Shown here: in pieces, positions 7,113-15,849 of the stretch
Numbering within the stretch: the stretch's first letter is position 1
Layout: each line of letters opens with the position of its first letter
NCBI GenBank assembly: GCA_964420285.1
Contig: CAYQTE010000018.1
Coordinates: 1-64,000, forward strand
DNA: 64,000 nt
From: CAYQTE01 sp964420285
GTDB lineage: Bacteria; Planctomycetota; Phycisphaerae; Tepidisphaerales; Tepidisphaeraceae
Reading direction: 5' to 3'
Translations under genes and position numbers: made by a program
Notes under the pieces: model-generated
What the model was told of the DNA's origin: nothing
Database searches by the model: none
Seen by the model: the letters and a program-made list of their open reading frames with translations, nothing else

Positions 7113-9109
7113 GGCAACTGTGGGAAGAGGGTCGATTCATCGCAACTTCGATTCGATCGTGGCGATCTGCTGAACGCCCCGGCGGCGCGACTGAGGGGTT
7201 TGCGGCTGTCCCTCAGCCATCCGAACGGCCGTGCGTGGGGTCGATTGGCGGCATCGGCCACCTTGTGCTGAAGTTCCTTTTCCGTCCATGCCGGCGAACA
7301 TCGGGGGTTGAATCGTGTGGCCAGCAGATCGAGAGCCTCGGTTTGCGTCAGGCCGAACCCATGCACCAAAGCCGTGGCGGCATTGAAAGTGGCGTTGTGC
7401 CCGCCGGCGCCGCTGATCGCTGGCGGCAGTTTGTCGAGATACGCCGCGGCGCGATTGAGCAGACGGGTGTGGTCATCCGAAATCGGCACATGGCGCGGTT
7501 CTGGGGGTTGCCGTGCCGTGTTGGCCGGCTGAATATCGCCATGCCGGAGTCGGATCACTTCCTGGGCCAGTACGTCAACGCATTCCCAGAGCTTCGTGGC
7601 ATCGACCTGGGCCGGCTGGCCGTCGAGCGGGTCGTAGGGTTCTCCCAAAGGATGAATGCTCGGGCCGACAAGGGTTTGTGAGCCGGCGCCGCGGAGTTCG
7701 ACGATGCTGGCCCTGGTGACCGGATCGCGATGGCGAACCGTCTGGACATCGGGTGCAATATACCAGCGATGGGATCGAGGCGAGCTTGGCCGGCCGGTGA
7801 TGCCGGCAGTGGGCGGAAGAAAGCGGTCGGCCAGTTCGCGGGCCTCGGGGCAGTCAAGATCAACGTCCACGAGATTGTGACTGGGGAATCCCAGGATCAG
7901 CCCGATATTGCCAGCGCGGGCGAATGCCGATGCGGCCGTTTCCTCCGTCAGCCGGAGATTGAGCCAGTCCTTCATGCACGGTGCCTTTTCACCCGCGGCG
8001 ATGGGAATCGGCGCCCAGCCGCGGCGGATGTAGTTGCGGGCGGCCTGACTCAGAATCGCCGCCCGGTCCGTGTTGCCGACAGAGACGGAAACGGTGTTTG
8101 TGGGCGCTGTTCCGTAGCCCACAACATGCTCCTGCGGGGCAACCCTATTCGGATCGCCATCGTCGTTCTGATCGGCATCGGGCTTCTCCGCCCTGGCGCC
8201 AAGAATCCAGTCCGCCGATTTCTGGGCGGCGCCGGCGGCGCTGATGACGAGCTTCTTGTCCTTTTTGATCAAGCCCAGCCAGCCGCTGATATAGGCGGCG
8301 GAGTTCTGAATGACGGCCGGGTGAATGCCAGCGTGTCCGCACAGAAACGCGGCCGACATCTCGGCGACGAGTTCCTCCTTCCCGTAATCCGGCGATCCGA
8401 ACGGCCGGGGATCGGTGTCGAGTCCGCGATTCAGTCGCTTCTTGGCGCCGGTCGAGTGGGACGCTTCATGGAAGTAGGTATTGTAAAACTCCTCATTCGT
8501 GGCGAAGCGTGTCGGCTCCGGAATTTTGATAGTGTCGGTCGATGGACGATAAAACGCCTGGCTGCCGCCGTACTCGATGGCCGGCCCGTCCTTGTAGCCC
8601 TTGACGATGGCCTCGCACGCTTCGATCGGGTTAAACGGCGTCGGCGTGAATTTTGGGGCATCCGGCGCCGGGATGTTTTCGCACTGATCGACCGAAAACA
8701 CATTGTAATACCGGAGAATCGGCACTTGTTTCAGCTCGCCGGTTTCCTTGTCCTTGACCTCATACTGCTTCCAGAAGACGACCATCGACGCCTTCTCGCC
8801 TTTTTTGACGTTCCCTCCCCGATCGAGTGCCTGCTTGAACGTCAGCCAGTACGCGGATTCGTAGCCCTTGGCATATGCGGTGAAGGCGAGCAGAAAAACA
8901 TTGATTCCACGATAGGCTTTCCCGGTGTTGAGGTTTCGCGGCTGCCGGGAGCCGGTGCGGCCCAGGATCGGCGACCGCCACGGGACAACGCCTTGGTCGA
9001 GCATCTCGATCACCTGATCGGTGATGCGCTGATAGAGGTCGTGGGCGCCCGTTTGCCCGAGCCGCGAAGATGTGCGGGTGCCTGGTTGACTGTCCGCTGC
9101 GTCGGACAT
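7109..9109 (-). CDS. ardC: ArdC antirestriction protein fused to PrimPol primase
   Basis: A 666-residue fusion. Residues 20-150 match the ArdC N-terminal ssDNA-binding domain (WRSPILGRTGSRQPRNLNTG, YRGINVFLL). Residues 195-290 are a zincin peptidase-like domain with HEASH at 214-218 and a downstream EELVAEMSAAF helix that can supply the third ligand. Residues 350-500 form a bifunctional primase-polymerase (archaeo-eukaryotic primase) with DVDLD near 415, SHRWY near 446 and a LRGAGSQTLVGPSIHP segment. Residues 545-625 look like a primase C-terminal helical domain. ArdC proteins protect incoming plasmid ssDNA from restriction, and PrimPol would start synthesis on it. The joint architecture suits a conjugative or replicating element. 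Confidence 0.85.
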   Translation of the reverse strand: MSDAADSQPGTRTSSRLGQTGAHDLYQRITDQVIEMLDQGVVPWRSPILGRTGSRQPRNLNTGKAYRGINVFLLAFTAYAKGYESAYWLTFKQALDRGGNVKKGEKASMVVFWKQYEVKDKETGELKQVPILRYYNVFSVDQCENIPAPDAPKFTPTPFNPIEACEAIVKGYKDGPAIEYGGSQAFYRPSTDTIKIPEPTRFATNEEFYNTYFHEASHSTGAKKRLNRGLDTDPRPFGSPDYGKEELVAEMSAAFLCGHAGIHPAVIQNSAAYISGWLGLIKKDKKLVISAAGAAQKSADWILGARAEKPDADQNDDGDPNRVAPQEHVVGYGTAPTNTVSVSVGNTDRAAILSQAARNYIRRGWAPIPIAAGEKAPCMKDWLNLRLTEETAASAFARAGNIGLILGFPSHNLVDVDLDCPEARELADRFLPPTAGITGRPSSPRSHRWYIAPDVQTVRHRDPVTRASIVELRGAGSQTLVGPSIHPLGEPYDPLDGQPAQVDATKLWECVDVLAQEVIRLRHGDIQPANTARQPPEPRHVPISDDHTRLLNRAAAYLDKLPPAISGAGGHNATFNAATALVHGFGLTQTEALDLLATRFNPRCSPAWTEKELQHKVADAANRPHARPFGWLRDSRKPLSRAAGAFSRSPRSNRSCDESTLFPQLP

Positions 9110-9345
9110 GAGACAAGGTTATGACGGCCGGTGAAGTGAGCGCAAGCAAGAAAGTTTCTCGACGCGCCGCCACAGGGTCCAAGGGTCGAAGCGCCGACCT
9201 GCACCAATCCTATCTCGACAGATGAGATCGCCCTTCGCTTTACCTACACGCCCGACGGTATCGCGGAGGTATCGACGCAGATGTCATTTCGCCGCCCTCT
9301 GGACCCAGCGACCCACTGGTCAAGGTTCCTATACCAATGCCGTAG
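9110..9345. other. Intergenic gap
   Basis: About 240 nt between the GIY-YIG gene and the ArdC-PrimPol gene, on the minus-strand promoter side of the latter. I see no open frame with coding character and no strong promoter or hairpin. No Shine-Dalgarno site precedes the ArdC ATG. Confidence 0.4.
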
Positions 9346-10239
9346 TCATCGCGTGCCCTTCGCCGCGGCGTCAAGTTGGGCCTGCTTCCATTCAGCGTAG
9401 GTGCGGCCATCTTCCAGATGCCAGGTGGTCCGGCCGTTGCGATTCGATGCGGTTGCCACCGCCGCGGCAGCACTCGGGCTGGAAAACTCTACGTCGGTGA
9501 CGAACTCGAAGAGCTTATCGCTCTTGACCATCAGTTTGCCATCCTTCACCAAGGAATCCCGCAGGCTGATGTAGCTGTCCCAGGAAGGAGAGCCTTCATG
9601 CCGAGCGGTGGACCCTTTGGCCACAATAAACTGGCCATTGACCTCGTAGGCCGTGGCTTCGGCGCCAACCTCCTTCAGCAGCAGCTTCGGCGAGCGCTCC
9701 CCATCGCCGGCGCCAGGGCCAATTACGGCCGGCACTGGCCGTAGCACGTCGCAACCAAGCACCGGCAGCACCAAGTGCACCTGCTGGAGGAAGTACTCCA
9801 TATCGGTCCGGTCAGACTCTGGGAGGGCCTTCGGCTTGGGAGTGTTGGCGTTGTCGATTACGGCTCGGCCGGCAGCGGTCGCCAGTTCGTGGAGCCGATG
9901 CTCCAAGTATCGCGCGTGGGCCTTGGTGACGTTCTGATCGGCGCTGCTGATTGCGATGACGCGGGTCCAGAATTCGCGGGCCTGGTGATCGGGCTGCTTG
10001 AGCCGGTCGAAGATCAGGTCCGCCTCGCCGATGTAGACTCGCTCGCCCGTGCCGCCGTGATCCGGACCGATCAGCAGGTACGCCCCGGTCCGCTGCATTT
10101 CGTCGCGCTCGGCGACTTCGTGAAGCTGTGCCCGAGGCACCAGTACCACCCGGCCGGTCCAGTTGATGATCTCGGCGGCGATGGGACCGCCGGGGGTGCC
10201 ATCAGTCAGATACAGACGAATCGTGCGGCCGAGAACCAT
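9346..10239 (-). CDS. GIY-YIG nuclease-like protein with DUF4357
   Basis: A 297-residue protein. The N-terminal third has the GIY-YIG core in the form GAYLLIGPD and RVYIGEAD, and then a DHQAREFWTRVIAISS segment typical of these nicking nucleases. The C-terminal third (EVNGQFIVAKGSTAR, SLVKDGKL, DVEFSSPSAAAAV) is DUF4357. This pairing is known from stand-alone GIY-YIG/DUF4357 proteins near defence and mobile genes, and the function is not established. The ATG at 10239 is chosen because GAGGAG lies 8 nt upstream. It is 42 nt downstream of the AIPR gene, probably in one transcript. Confidence 0.8.
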   Translation of the reverse strand: MVLGRTIRLYLTDGTPGGPIAAEIINWTGRVVLVPRAQLHEVAERDEMQRTGAYLLIGPDHGGTGERVYIGEADLIFDRLKQPDHQAREFWTRVIAISSADQNVTKAHARYLEHRLHELATAAGRAVIDNANTPKPKALPESDRTDMEYFLQQVHLVLPVLGCDVLRPVPAVIGPGAGDGERSPKLLLKEVGAEATAYEVNGQFIVAKGSTARHEGSPSWDSYISLRDSLVKDGKLMVKSDKLFEFVTDVEFSSPSAAAAVATASNRNGRTTWHLEDGRTYAEWKQAQLDAAAKGTR

Positions 10240-10281
10240 ACTCAGCACTCCTCAAACGGCCAAAACTTCACAGCGCATTGA

Positions 10282-12057
10282 CTACGCATCGTAACCCTCG
10301 ATAGCTTCTGCTGCGTTCTCCATGCATTTGCCGAACGTGCGCTTTGCTTTAGCGCTTGTATTCCAGAACGCCAGGAACTCATGGTGACGGTTCTTGCCCT
10401 CGCGGAAGAAACGCGATACGTCCAAGGCGGCATTGCCCTTCCCGCGGTTCTGGCGGTAGTACCTAAGCGCCTCGTTGAACACCTTGTCAATTGCGCGATT
10501 GAGCCAATGGGGAACCTCCCCTGCGCCGCGCTCCGTCTGCAACCGGAACGACCGGGCATTGCGCGCCGAGCGCACCAGCGGGCTCAATTCCGACCAGACG
10601 AAGTTCAGGACCAGCCACTTCGCATAGCCTCGCTCCGGGTTGCCCCGGCCAGCGTAAGTCACCTCGCGCAGCAGGCGATAGCGCGACAGGTAGTAATTTG
10701 CGTCCGTATTCGGGAACACCTTCGGGTAGACGTCCTCCTCGAAGAGCTTCTCCTTGCCCTGCCGGAGCCACCATGGGTCCAGTTCGCAGGCGGCGACGGC
10801 CTGGGCAATCTCTTCCTTTTTAACAGTCATATAGTTCTTGCCGGGGGCGCTCCGCTTGGCCTCCCCCTTGCTCTGCCGCTTGCGGATGTACAGATACCCC
10901 AGCTTGCGGAACGCCCGCTCCAGTTCGATCTGGATGCGGTCGTTGGACATCAGGTCCGACGCCGTAATCTTGTTCTGCCAGTTGGTGCCGGCGACGATCC
11001 TGGACACCAGCGACTCAAAGCCGTTGCCTGATTCCCCTGCCTCCCGCGGCACGCGAATCACCTTCACCAAGACGCTGGCGCTCCTCGCTTCCTTTGCGTG
11101 AGCTGCCACAGTGCGGGTGGTCTGTTGCCCGTTGATGATCTGTGGGTTGCTGACCTGAAGCACATCCTTGCCCTGGCGGCTCTTCTTCTCCGCCTCATCG
11201 CAAATTATCGTGATACCGTTGTTGTAGTAGAAGAACTTGGCCGGCTCATCCCGCAGTGTGGCTACCATGCTGCGGTTGACTTCCGTTGCTGCGCCTAAGT
11301 AGCCGCGAATGTTCCGAGCGAACACCCGCGGGCCGGCGAACTCGTACAACGCTGCCACTGCATCCCCGCGCATCGAGAACACCCACGACTCGATGTTGTT
11401 GAGATCATCATACCGCTGGGCTACGCCGTTGACGGTGACATTGGGGCTCTTCTCCATCTCCAAGTCCAGCGTCGGGATCGGCGGAGCGACTCCATCCAGG
11501 TAGTCCCGGAACAGGAGCATCGCCCGGCTGCCATCAATGAACTCGATCTTGGCATCGGCCTTGGCTCGGCCGACTGTCTGCTCCGCATCGCGGCGGGTGG
11601 ACACGCTGATCTTGCCCAGCGTCACGAAGTAGAGGATTACTCGGTATTTCTGCCCGTTGACGCGCTTCCTCGCCTCCTTGAATCGCTCCGCGGAGGCCGG
11701 CTCCATCGTGTCAATATAGGTGGCGAAGGCGGAATGATCTGACTCGGAAACCGCCGCGGCCGTCTCGGCGAAGCAGATCACGTCGTCGCGATTCTCTGTC
11801 TTGGCGCCCAGCGCCCTGCGGTACTTGGCCTGCACGATGAACACCGCCCGCGCGGCATCGTCAATCAGCAGGCCATCGATGCTCTTGTCACGCGAGCCGC
11901 CAGCCACAGCTTCGTGGGCGCGGTCCTCGCTGTCGGTCACGTAGGCCCGGAAGAACCACAGCACGAACCGGTCATCATCCGACAGGTTCGGAAATCTTGT
12001 GCCGATGTCCTCGATGGCGGCTTTCAGATCCTGAATGGTCAAATCCTTATGGTTCAT
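10282..12057 (-). CDS. AIPR-family abortive infection / phage resistance protein
   Basis: A 591-residue protein of the AIPR family (abortive infection phage resistance). The N-terminus carries a PD-(D/E)XK-like core with a Glu-rich helix, DKSIDGLLID and VFIVQAKYR, the Asp...Gln-x-Lys arrangement of Mrr-like nucleases. The central AIPR signature is clear: ARNIRGYLG, VNRSMVATL, FFYYNNGITIICD and NPQIINGQQTT. The predicted role is a nuclease that stops phage growth. It heads a two-gene minus-strand unit with the GIY-YIG/DUF4357 gene. Confidence 0.85.
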   Translation of the reverse strand: MNHKDLTIQDLKAAIEDIGTRFPNLSDDDRFVLWFFRAYVTDSEDRAHEAVAGGSRDKSIDGLLIDDAARAVFIVQAKYRRALGAKTENRDDVICFAETAAAVSESDHSAFATYIDTMEPASAERFKEARKRVNGQKYRVILYFVTLGKISVSTRRDAEQTVGRAKADAKIEFIDGSRAMLLFRDYLDGVAPPIPTLDLEMEKSPNVTVNGVAQRYDDLNNIESWVFSMRGDAVAALYEFAGPRVFARNIRGYLGAATEVNRSMVATLRDEPAKFFYYNNGITIICDEAEKKSRQGKDVLQVSNPQIINGQQTTRTVAAHAKEARSASVLVKVIRVPREAGESGNGFESLVSRIVAGTNWQNKITASDLMSNDRIQIELERAFRKLGYLYIRKRQSKGEAKRSAPGKNYMTVKKEEIAQAVAACELDPWWLRQGKEKLFEEDVYPKVFPNTDANYYLSRYRLLREVTYAGRGNPERGYAKWLVLNFVWSELSPLVRSARNARSFRLQTERGAGEVPHWLNRAIDKVFNEALRYYRQNRGKGNAALDVSRFFREGKNRHHEFLAFWNTSAKAKRTFGKCMENAAEAIEGYDA

Positions 12058-12154
12058 GCTCGGTCCCCTCTGTTCCGCGTTCTCTCAACACTTCGTCGAA
12101 GTCCGGCAGGTTCAGCTACGGCTCCATCCGAGCCACATGAGTAATCCGCATCTC

Positions 12155-12405
12155 TTAAAGTTCCATTGGCCGCAGGCCGCGACGAGCGGTGTAACGCAAG
12201 ACGTTGGCTTGGCCGAGGCCGTCCGGCAGCCACGGCGGGACCACCTCGGCGCCGGCCAACTCGGGTTCCACAGCAGTTCATCCAACGCCGCCATGCGGTT
12301 GATTTCCTTCGCCAGGGCTCGCCGGATATGCCGCACCGACCATTCGCTGGCGGAGACATCTTTCGGCGTTTTGGATTCTTCGGCTTCACGACGACCGATT
12401 GTGTT
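12155..12405 (-). pseudogene. Frameshifted remnant of an unknown small gene
   Basis: One reverse frame reads SVRHIRRALAKEINRMAALDELLWNP with good coding character and then degenerates. The neighbouring frame continues sensibly at that point (ELAGAEVVPPWLPDGL, then ANVLRYTARRGLRPMEL) to a stop at 12155-12157. A single-base shift near 12264 would join them into a protein of about 75 residues. There is no ATG at the 5' end. I do not recognise the family. It may be a broken gene or the tail of a lost one. Confidence 0.45.
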
Positions 12406-12639
12406 TTAGGCACTCTATCATATATCGCATCGCCTCCGCCAGATTAGTGGCCATGACCCCCGCGCGACGCCGAGACTGTGCCCGCAATGCGCGGCGGCCT
12501 TGCCTAACCTAGACGATTGCAACTGAAATCAAATCGGTCGGTCGCGTTACCCAGGTTGGAATAGAGAAGCTCAGCGCCCAGCACGATCGGCGTTTTTGCC
12601 TCCTGGTCCAGTGGCTTTGCGGTTCGTCTGTCGTCCCCG
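12406..12639. other. Intergenic gap
   Basis: About 230 nt between two broken genes. I see nothing coding here. The base composition is less GC-rich around 12410-12440 and 12510-12560, which suits decaying or non-coding DNA. Confidence 0.35.
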
Positions 12640-12999
12640 ATGCGGATTTGGCTTGCGTTCATTGGTGAACGCGCCATGCTGGTGGCTATGGCGGGGGCAA
12701 GTCATCCGGGTGGCGATCACCAATCAACCTTTGATTGGACTGGGCCGGCGTCGGCGAACGGGAGTTCACGGTCTTACAGATACCCCAAGACGTTTTATCC
12801 GGGCGTGGACGGGCCAGTGATGCCGGCGTCAAGGCTATTGAAGAATTCGCCGCCGGCCGCGGGGCAGGATTCCGAGCGACGGCCGGACGCGCCGGTCTCC
12901 CCTGCCCTGCTTGGGCGGCGGTCCAAGCTGCGCGGTTGCGCAGAACGGATTTTGTGGGAAAGACAAATCCCCTACGTCAATGTCGAGAACCCATCATGA
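12640..12999 (+). pseudogene. Truncated remnant related to the IPYxD protein at 5172-6077
   Basis: The forward frame contains TFDWTGP near the start and ends with AERILWERQIPYVNVENPS followed by a stop. The last segment matches the start of the repeated domain in the 5172-6077 protein (EQYLQDRKIPYVDVNE and EQWLREQAIPYIDAEQ). The rest of that domain is missing, and the frame runs into the convergent RHH gene. This reads as a decayed copy left by duplication or insertion of the partition module. Confidence 0.5.
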
Positions 13000-13422
13000 C
13001 TCGCTATTCGCACGCCGACGCATCCGGCCATCGGTGGCTTGAAGCGCGGTCAGGTCAGCGGTGGTGAGCGATTTCGGGTTGTAACCGATCAGGGCCACGC
13101 GGACGGCATCGCTCATGGGGATTCGGTAGCCCAGCGACAGGGCCTGATTGATGATGCGGTTGATGCGTTCATGATCCTGGGCCGTGAAACGCAGGCCGCT
13201 GGTTCTGAGCGGGCGCGTGGGTGCGGCTGGGCGTGGGCGCGTGATGGCTGGCGATGGTGGCGGCGGTAGCGTGGCGGTGGCTGGTGTCGGTACTGGCATT
13301 GCTTTGGCCGGTGGATTCGGGGCTTCGGCCAGACGCGAGTTGCGGTCCATCGCCTGACCGAGCATGGCCATCGTTGAGTCGGCCAGGGATTTGGTGGATG
13401 TGGATTTGCTCATAGAAAACAT
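12994..13422 (-). CDS. RHH-type partner of ParA (ParB-like, small)
   Basis: A 142-residue protein directly downstream of parA with a 15-nt gap. The N-terminal 85 residues are Pro/Ala-rich and probably disordered. The C-terminal 50 residues (GLRFTAQDHERINRIINQALSLGYRIPMSDAVRVAL) read as strand-helix-helix, as in ribbon-helix-helix partition proteins such as ParG or omega. Such proteins bind centromere repeats and contact ParA. The 24-bp repeats inside the neighbouring parA 3' end are the likely target. This is inference from position and fold. Confidence 0.6.
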   Translation of the reverse strand: MFSMSKSTSTKSLADSTMAMLGQAMDRNSRLAEAPNPPAKAMPVPTPATATLPPPPSPAITRPRPAAPTRPLRTSGLRFTAQDHERINRIINQALSLGYRIPMSDAVRVALIGYNPKSLTTADLTALQATDGRMRRRANSES

Positions 13423-13427
13423 GTGTG

Positions 13428-13610
13428 CGGCATTGTGCTATTGTGCAACAGCGGCATGGTGCGATTGTGCCATGTTGCCAATGTGCGATTGTGCGGCATT
13501 GGCGCCTTGCGATGGTGCAACTGCGGCAATGTGCGAATGTGCAGCTTCGGCATCTTGCGATGGTGCCATCTCGGCATTGTGCGATTGTGCGACATTGGCA
13601 CTGTGCGACA
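13428..13610. repeat. 24-bp tandem repeats at the parA 3' end
   Basis: About six and a half degenerate 24-bp units. On the plus strand each contains TGCGATnGTGC, followed after a few bases by GGCA. They encode an octapeptide repeat, A-[NEA]-x-A-x-S-[HQ]-x, at the ParA C-terminus. A further related stretch (GCACAATGG, then CCACCGTGCGATGATGG) lies just upstream of parA at 14199-14238. Short phased repeats next to partition genes commonly act as centromere or operator sites. That role is inferred here. Confidence 0.7.
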
Positions 13611-14181
13611 GTTCCGGCGCGGCGGCGAAGAGTTCCAGGGCGACCTGGGCCAGTTCGATGCGGGCGGCCGCAGGGAGGGCACGCCAGCCTTCAAGCTGGG
13701 CCACCTGGTAGGCGGTCCGCTGATAAAGCACGCGGTTTAGGGCGGGGAAGGGAAGCCGGGCGGCGATGGCCGGGAGCGTGCCGGCAAAGCGGTTGGACGC
13801 CTGGATGCGGTTGAAGAGCACGAGGGTTCGCCGGGATCGCTGCTGGGCGATGATGCCGGCGGTGGCCGCGGTGGCGCCGATGTCGGTGGGACTGGGCGTG
13901 GTGATGAGCACGACCACATCGGCCGTGCGGATGGCCCAGAGCGTGTCGGGGTGGTGGATGTTGGGGGGCGTGTCGATGATGACCAGCGGCCCATCGGCCG
14001 GGGGAGAATCGACAACCGGCAGGCCCATGTTTTCGGCGAAGGTGGTGGCGCTTTTCTGGGGATCGCGGTCCAGCAGGACCACGTCACGGCGGACCTGCCG
14101 GAGGGCCAGCGCCAGCAGCAGGGAGACGGTGGTTTTGCCCACGCCGCCTTTGCCGTTAATCAGTGCGATGGTAAGGCTCAT
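13438..14181 (-). CDS. parA: ParA-family partition ATPase with repeat tail
   Basis: A 247-residue ParA/MinD-type ATPase. The Walker A is deviant, as in ParA (NGKGGVGKTTVS near residue 9), followed by LLDRDPQKSA and the VIIDTPPN Walker B region. The core ends near residue 195. The last 50 residues are octapeptide repeats coded by the 24-bp tandem DNA repeats. ParA proteins segregate low-copy replicons with a DNA-binding partner, here the RHH gene directly downstream. The ATG at 14181 fits the family start. A GTG at 14202 is an alternative. Confidence 0.85.
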   Translation of the reverse strand: MSLTIALINGKGGVGKTTVSLLLALALRQVRRDVVLLDRDPQKSATTFAENMGLPVVDSPPADGPLVIIDTPPNIHHPDTLWAIRTADVVVLITTPSPTDIGATAATAGIIAQQRSRRTLVLFNRIQASNRFAGTLPAIAARLPFPALNRVLYQRTAYQVAQLEGWRALPAAARIELAQVALELFAAAPELSHSANVAQSHNAEMAPSQDAEAAHSHIAAVAPSQGANAAQSHIGNMAQSHHAAVAQ

Positions 14182-14198
14182 AAGGATGTGCTGAGGTT

Positions 14199-14238
14199 GC
14201 ACAATGGCAAGATGCCACCGTGCGATGATGGCAGATTA
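14199..14238. repeat. Repeat copies upstream of parA
   Basis: The 40 nt immediately upstream of parA share the GCACAAT/TGCGAT words of the 24-bp units in its 3' end. Together with the downstream array they flank the gene. This position fits an operator or centromere for the ParA/RHH pair. Confidence 0.45.
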
Positions 14239-14409
14239 GCGCGGGGTGGGGTGGGGAGGCAAGCAGATTCGACACAGCCACGCTGATAACAAAGGCATCA
14301 ATCGCGGTTTCCCGGTCTACCGTACAAACCCGAGTGTCCCGCTGTCGAGTATCCACGCCAAGCCTAGCTTGCTTTTCATTGATCTGTTTAACCCGAAAGG
14401 AGGCCATTT

Positions 14410-14718
14410 ATGGCTAGGTCCACAACGATGTCCCCGTCCCGGCCGCAAGACGCTGCGAAACAGCCCGAGCGGTCGGCCAACGCCTCTGTCTTCTCCGTTC
14501 GCCATCGCGCCCTCAAGGCCGCGGTCTGGCGTAACGAACTGGAAAACGGGCCGATGTTCAACACCACGGTCTCCCGTTCCTACAAGGACGGCGACACGTG
14601 GAAGGAATCCGGCAGCTTCGGCTACGACGACGTGCTGATCGTCGCTGAACTGCTCCGCGCCTGCCACAGCTTCGTCACCCGTGAGATGGCGAAGCAGACC
14701 GAAAAGGCGAGGGAATGA
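14410..14718 (+). CDS. Small hypothetical protein of the element
   Basis: A 102-residue protein. After a Ser/Pro/Gln-rich N-terminus the core reads HRALKAAVWRNELENGPMFNTT, SRSYKDGDTWKESGSFGYDD and VLIVAELLRACHSFV, an alternating strand and helix pattern. AAAGGAGG lies 7 nt before the ATG, the strongest ribosome site in the region, so high expression is likely. Similar short proteins are common on planctomycete accessory elements and may bind single-stranded DNA, but I cannot assign a function. Confidence 0.7.
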   Translation: MARSTTMSPSRPQDAAKQPERSANASVFSVRHRALKAAVWRNELENGPMFNTTVSRSYKDGDTWKESGSFGYDDVLIVAELLRACHSFVTREMAKQTEKARE

Positions 14719-14746
14719 TCGGTGCGATCGACCCCGACTCACGACG

Positions 14747-14772
14747 CCAGACCCGAAACGGTCTGGCTTTTG
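14747..14772 (+). terminator. Rho-independent terminator
   Basis: A 7-bp perfect stem (CCAGACC / GGTCTGG) with a 6-nt loop, followed by CTTTTG. It lies 29 nt after the stop of the 14410-14718 gene. Confidence 0.7.
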
Positions 14773-14823
14773 TGCCGATGTTTAGCGAGATGACTCAGCG
14801 CGAATGCCGACACTGTCGCCGAA

Positions 14824-15840
14824 TCAATCCAGCCGGTTAATCCATTCGCGAAACTCCGTCAAGGCCCGTCGAAGGTCGTATGACTGCGATCGAAGAAGAA
14901 GAAGATGAACCTTCGGGTACGCGTCGGCATGCGCCGCCGCGGTGACGAATTGGCATGCCGCATAGTTAGTAACGATCATCGCTCTTGCGACGCGACGGGA
15001 TACATCCGTCTCGACGTTGACGGGGCGAAACAATATGGAGCATAGTGGCTCGCCAACCGGCATCGTCGGCGTAATCGGCAACCCCAAGGCCGATTTAAGA
15101 GATTCGGCTCGTTGAGTTAGCTCGTCGGGCGTTGCCTTCTGGAATAGTTGCATCATTTGGGCCGACACACAGCCGACGTCCTTGTGCATCGGACGATATG
15201 CCTCCGGGTTTGGTATTGCGCCTAAGAAGCGATCCGCGTCTGCGAGGAATTTCGCGAAACGACTGGGAGAAACATCGTCCTTAAGAATGATCGAACGCAG
15301 TGAATCGCTCAGCCGTGGATTTGTCTCGAAGATATTACGGAGTCTTCGGACAATCACCTTATCCCACTCAAAGAGAGCATTGGACAAATCCGGAATGCTC
15401 GCCTCTGGCGAATTCAAACGGCCATCGGCAACCTTCGCGAGGTCCTGAATCCGAACGCTACATTCAAGCCCACCGATGCATGGGAGCCACGACGGCAGAA
15501 TGGCCGGCGAACAAAGTTGTGGCACAAGGAGTTCCACGCGGCTGAGGAGAACAAGCACGAGCGGCCGTTCCGGACTTAGAACCACAAACTTTGCATCTGA
15601 AAGCGGCCCACGCTGCTGCTCAAGCAATCGGTTAAGGTCCGATAGTATTGCGTTCGCATTGGTGAAACCATCGCCGCGCAGGACAACAGGGAGAATCGGG
15701 TCGTCCTTGGTTAGTGCCATGAGACTGTTGTGGAATGATTCGCGGTCTTTCGTGATGGTATGCCAATACACCTGTACCTGGTCTTGGGCAAATGATCGCA
15801 ACTCTCGGACCAGTTCAATTACCCGTTCCGGCGAATCCAT
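14824..15840 (-). CDS. Unknown partner protein of the STAND-like ATPase
   Basis: A 338-residue protein of unknown function. It is largely helical with no transmembrane segment and no motif I recognise. SPERPLVLVLLSRVELLVPQL and HLLLLRSQSYDLRRAL suggest buried strands or helices. The ATG at 15840 lies 9 nt after the stop of the upstream ATPase gene and has GAGGTGA upstream, so the two are co-expressed. It may be the effector or the sensor in a two-gene system. Confidence 0.65.
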   Translation of the reverse strand: MDSPERVIELVRELRSFAQDQVQVYWHTITKDRESFHNSLMALTKDDPILPVVLRGDGFTNANAILSDLNRLLEQQRGPLSDAKFVVLSPERPLVLVLLSRVELLVPQLCSPAILPSWLPCIGGLECSVRIQDLAKVADGRLNSPEASIPDLSNALFEWDKVIVRRLRNIFETNPRLSDSLRSIILKDDVSPSRFAKFLADADRFLGAIPNPEAYRPMHKDVGCVSAQMMQLFQKATPDELTQRAESLKSALGLPITPTMPVGEPLCSILFRPVNVETDVSRRVARAMIVTNYAACQFVTAAAHADAYPKVHLLLLRSQSYDLRRALTEFREWINRLD

Positions 15841-15849
15841 GTTCTCACC

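Noticed and set aside
7730..9124. Plus-strand open frame of 464 codons
   Set aside because: Antisense to the ArdC-PrimPol gene whose motifs (HEASH, DVDLD) are unmistakable.
13428..13610. Repeats as a CRISPR array
   Set aside because: The units are contiguous without spacers and lie inside the parA reading frame.
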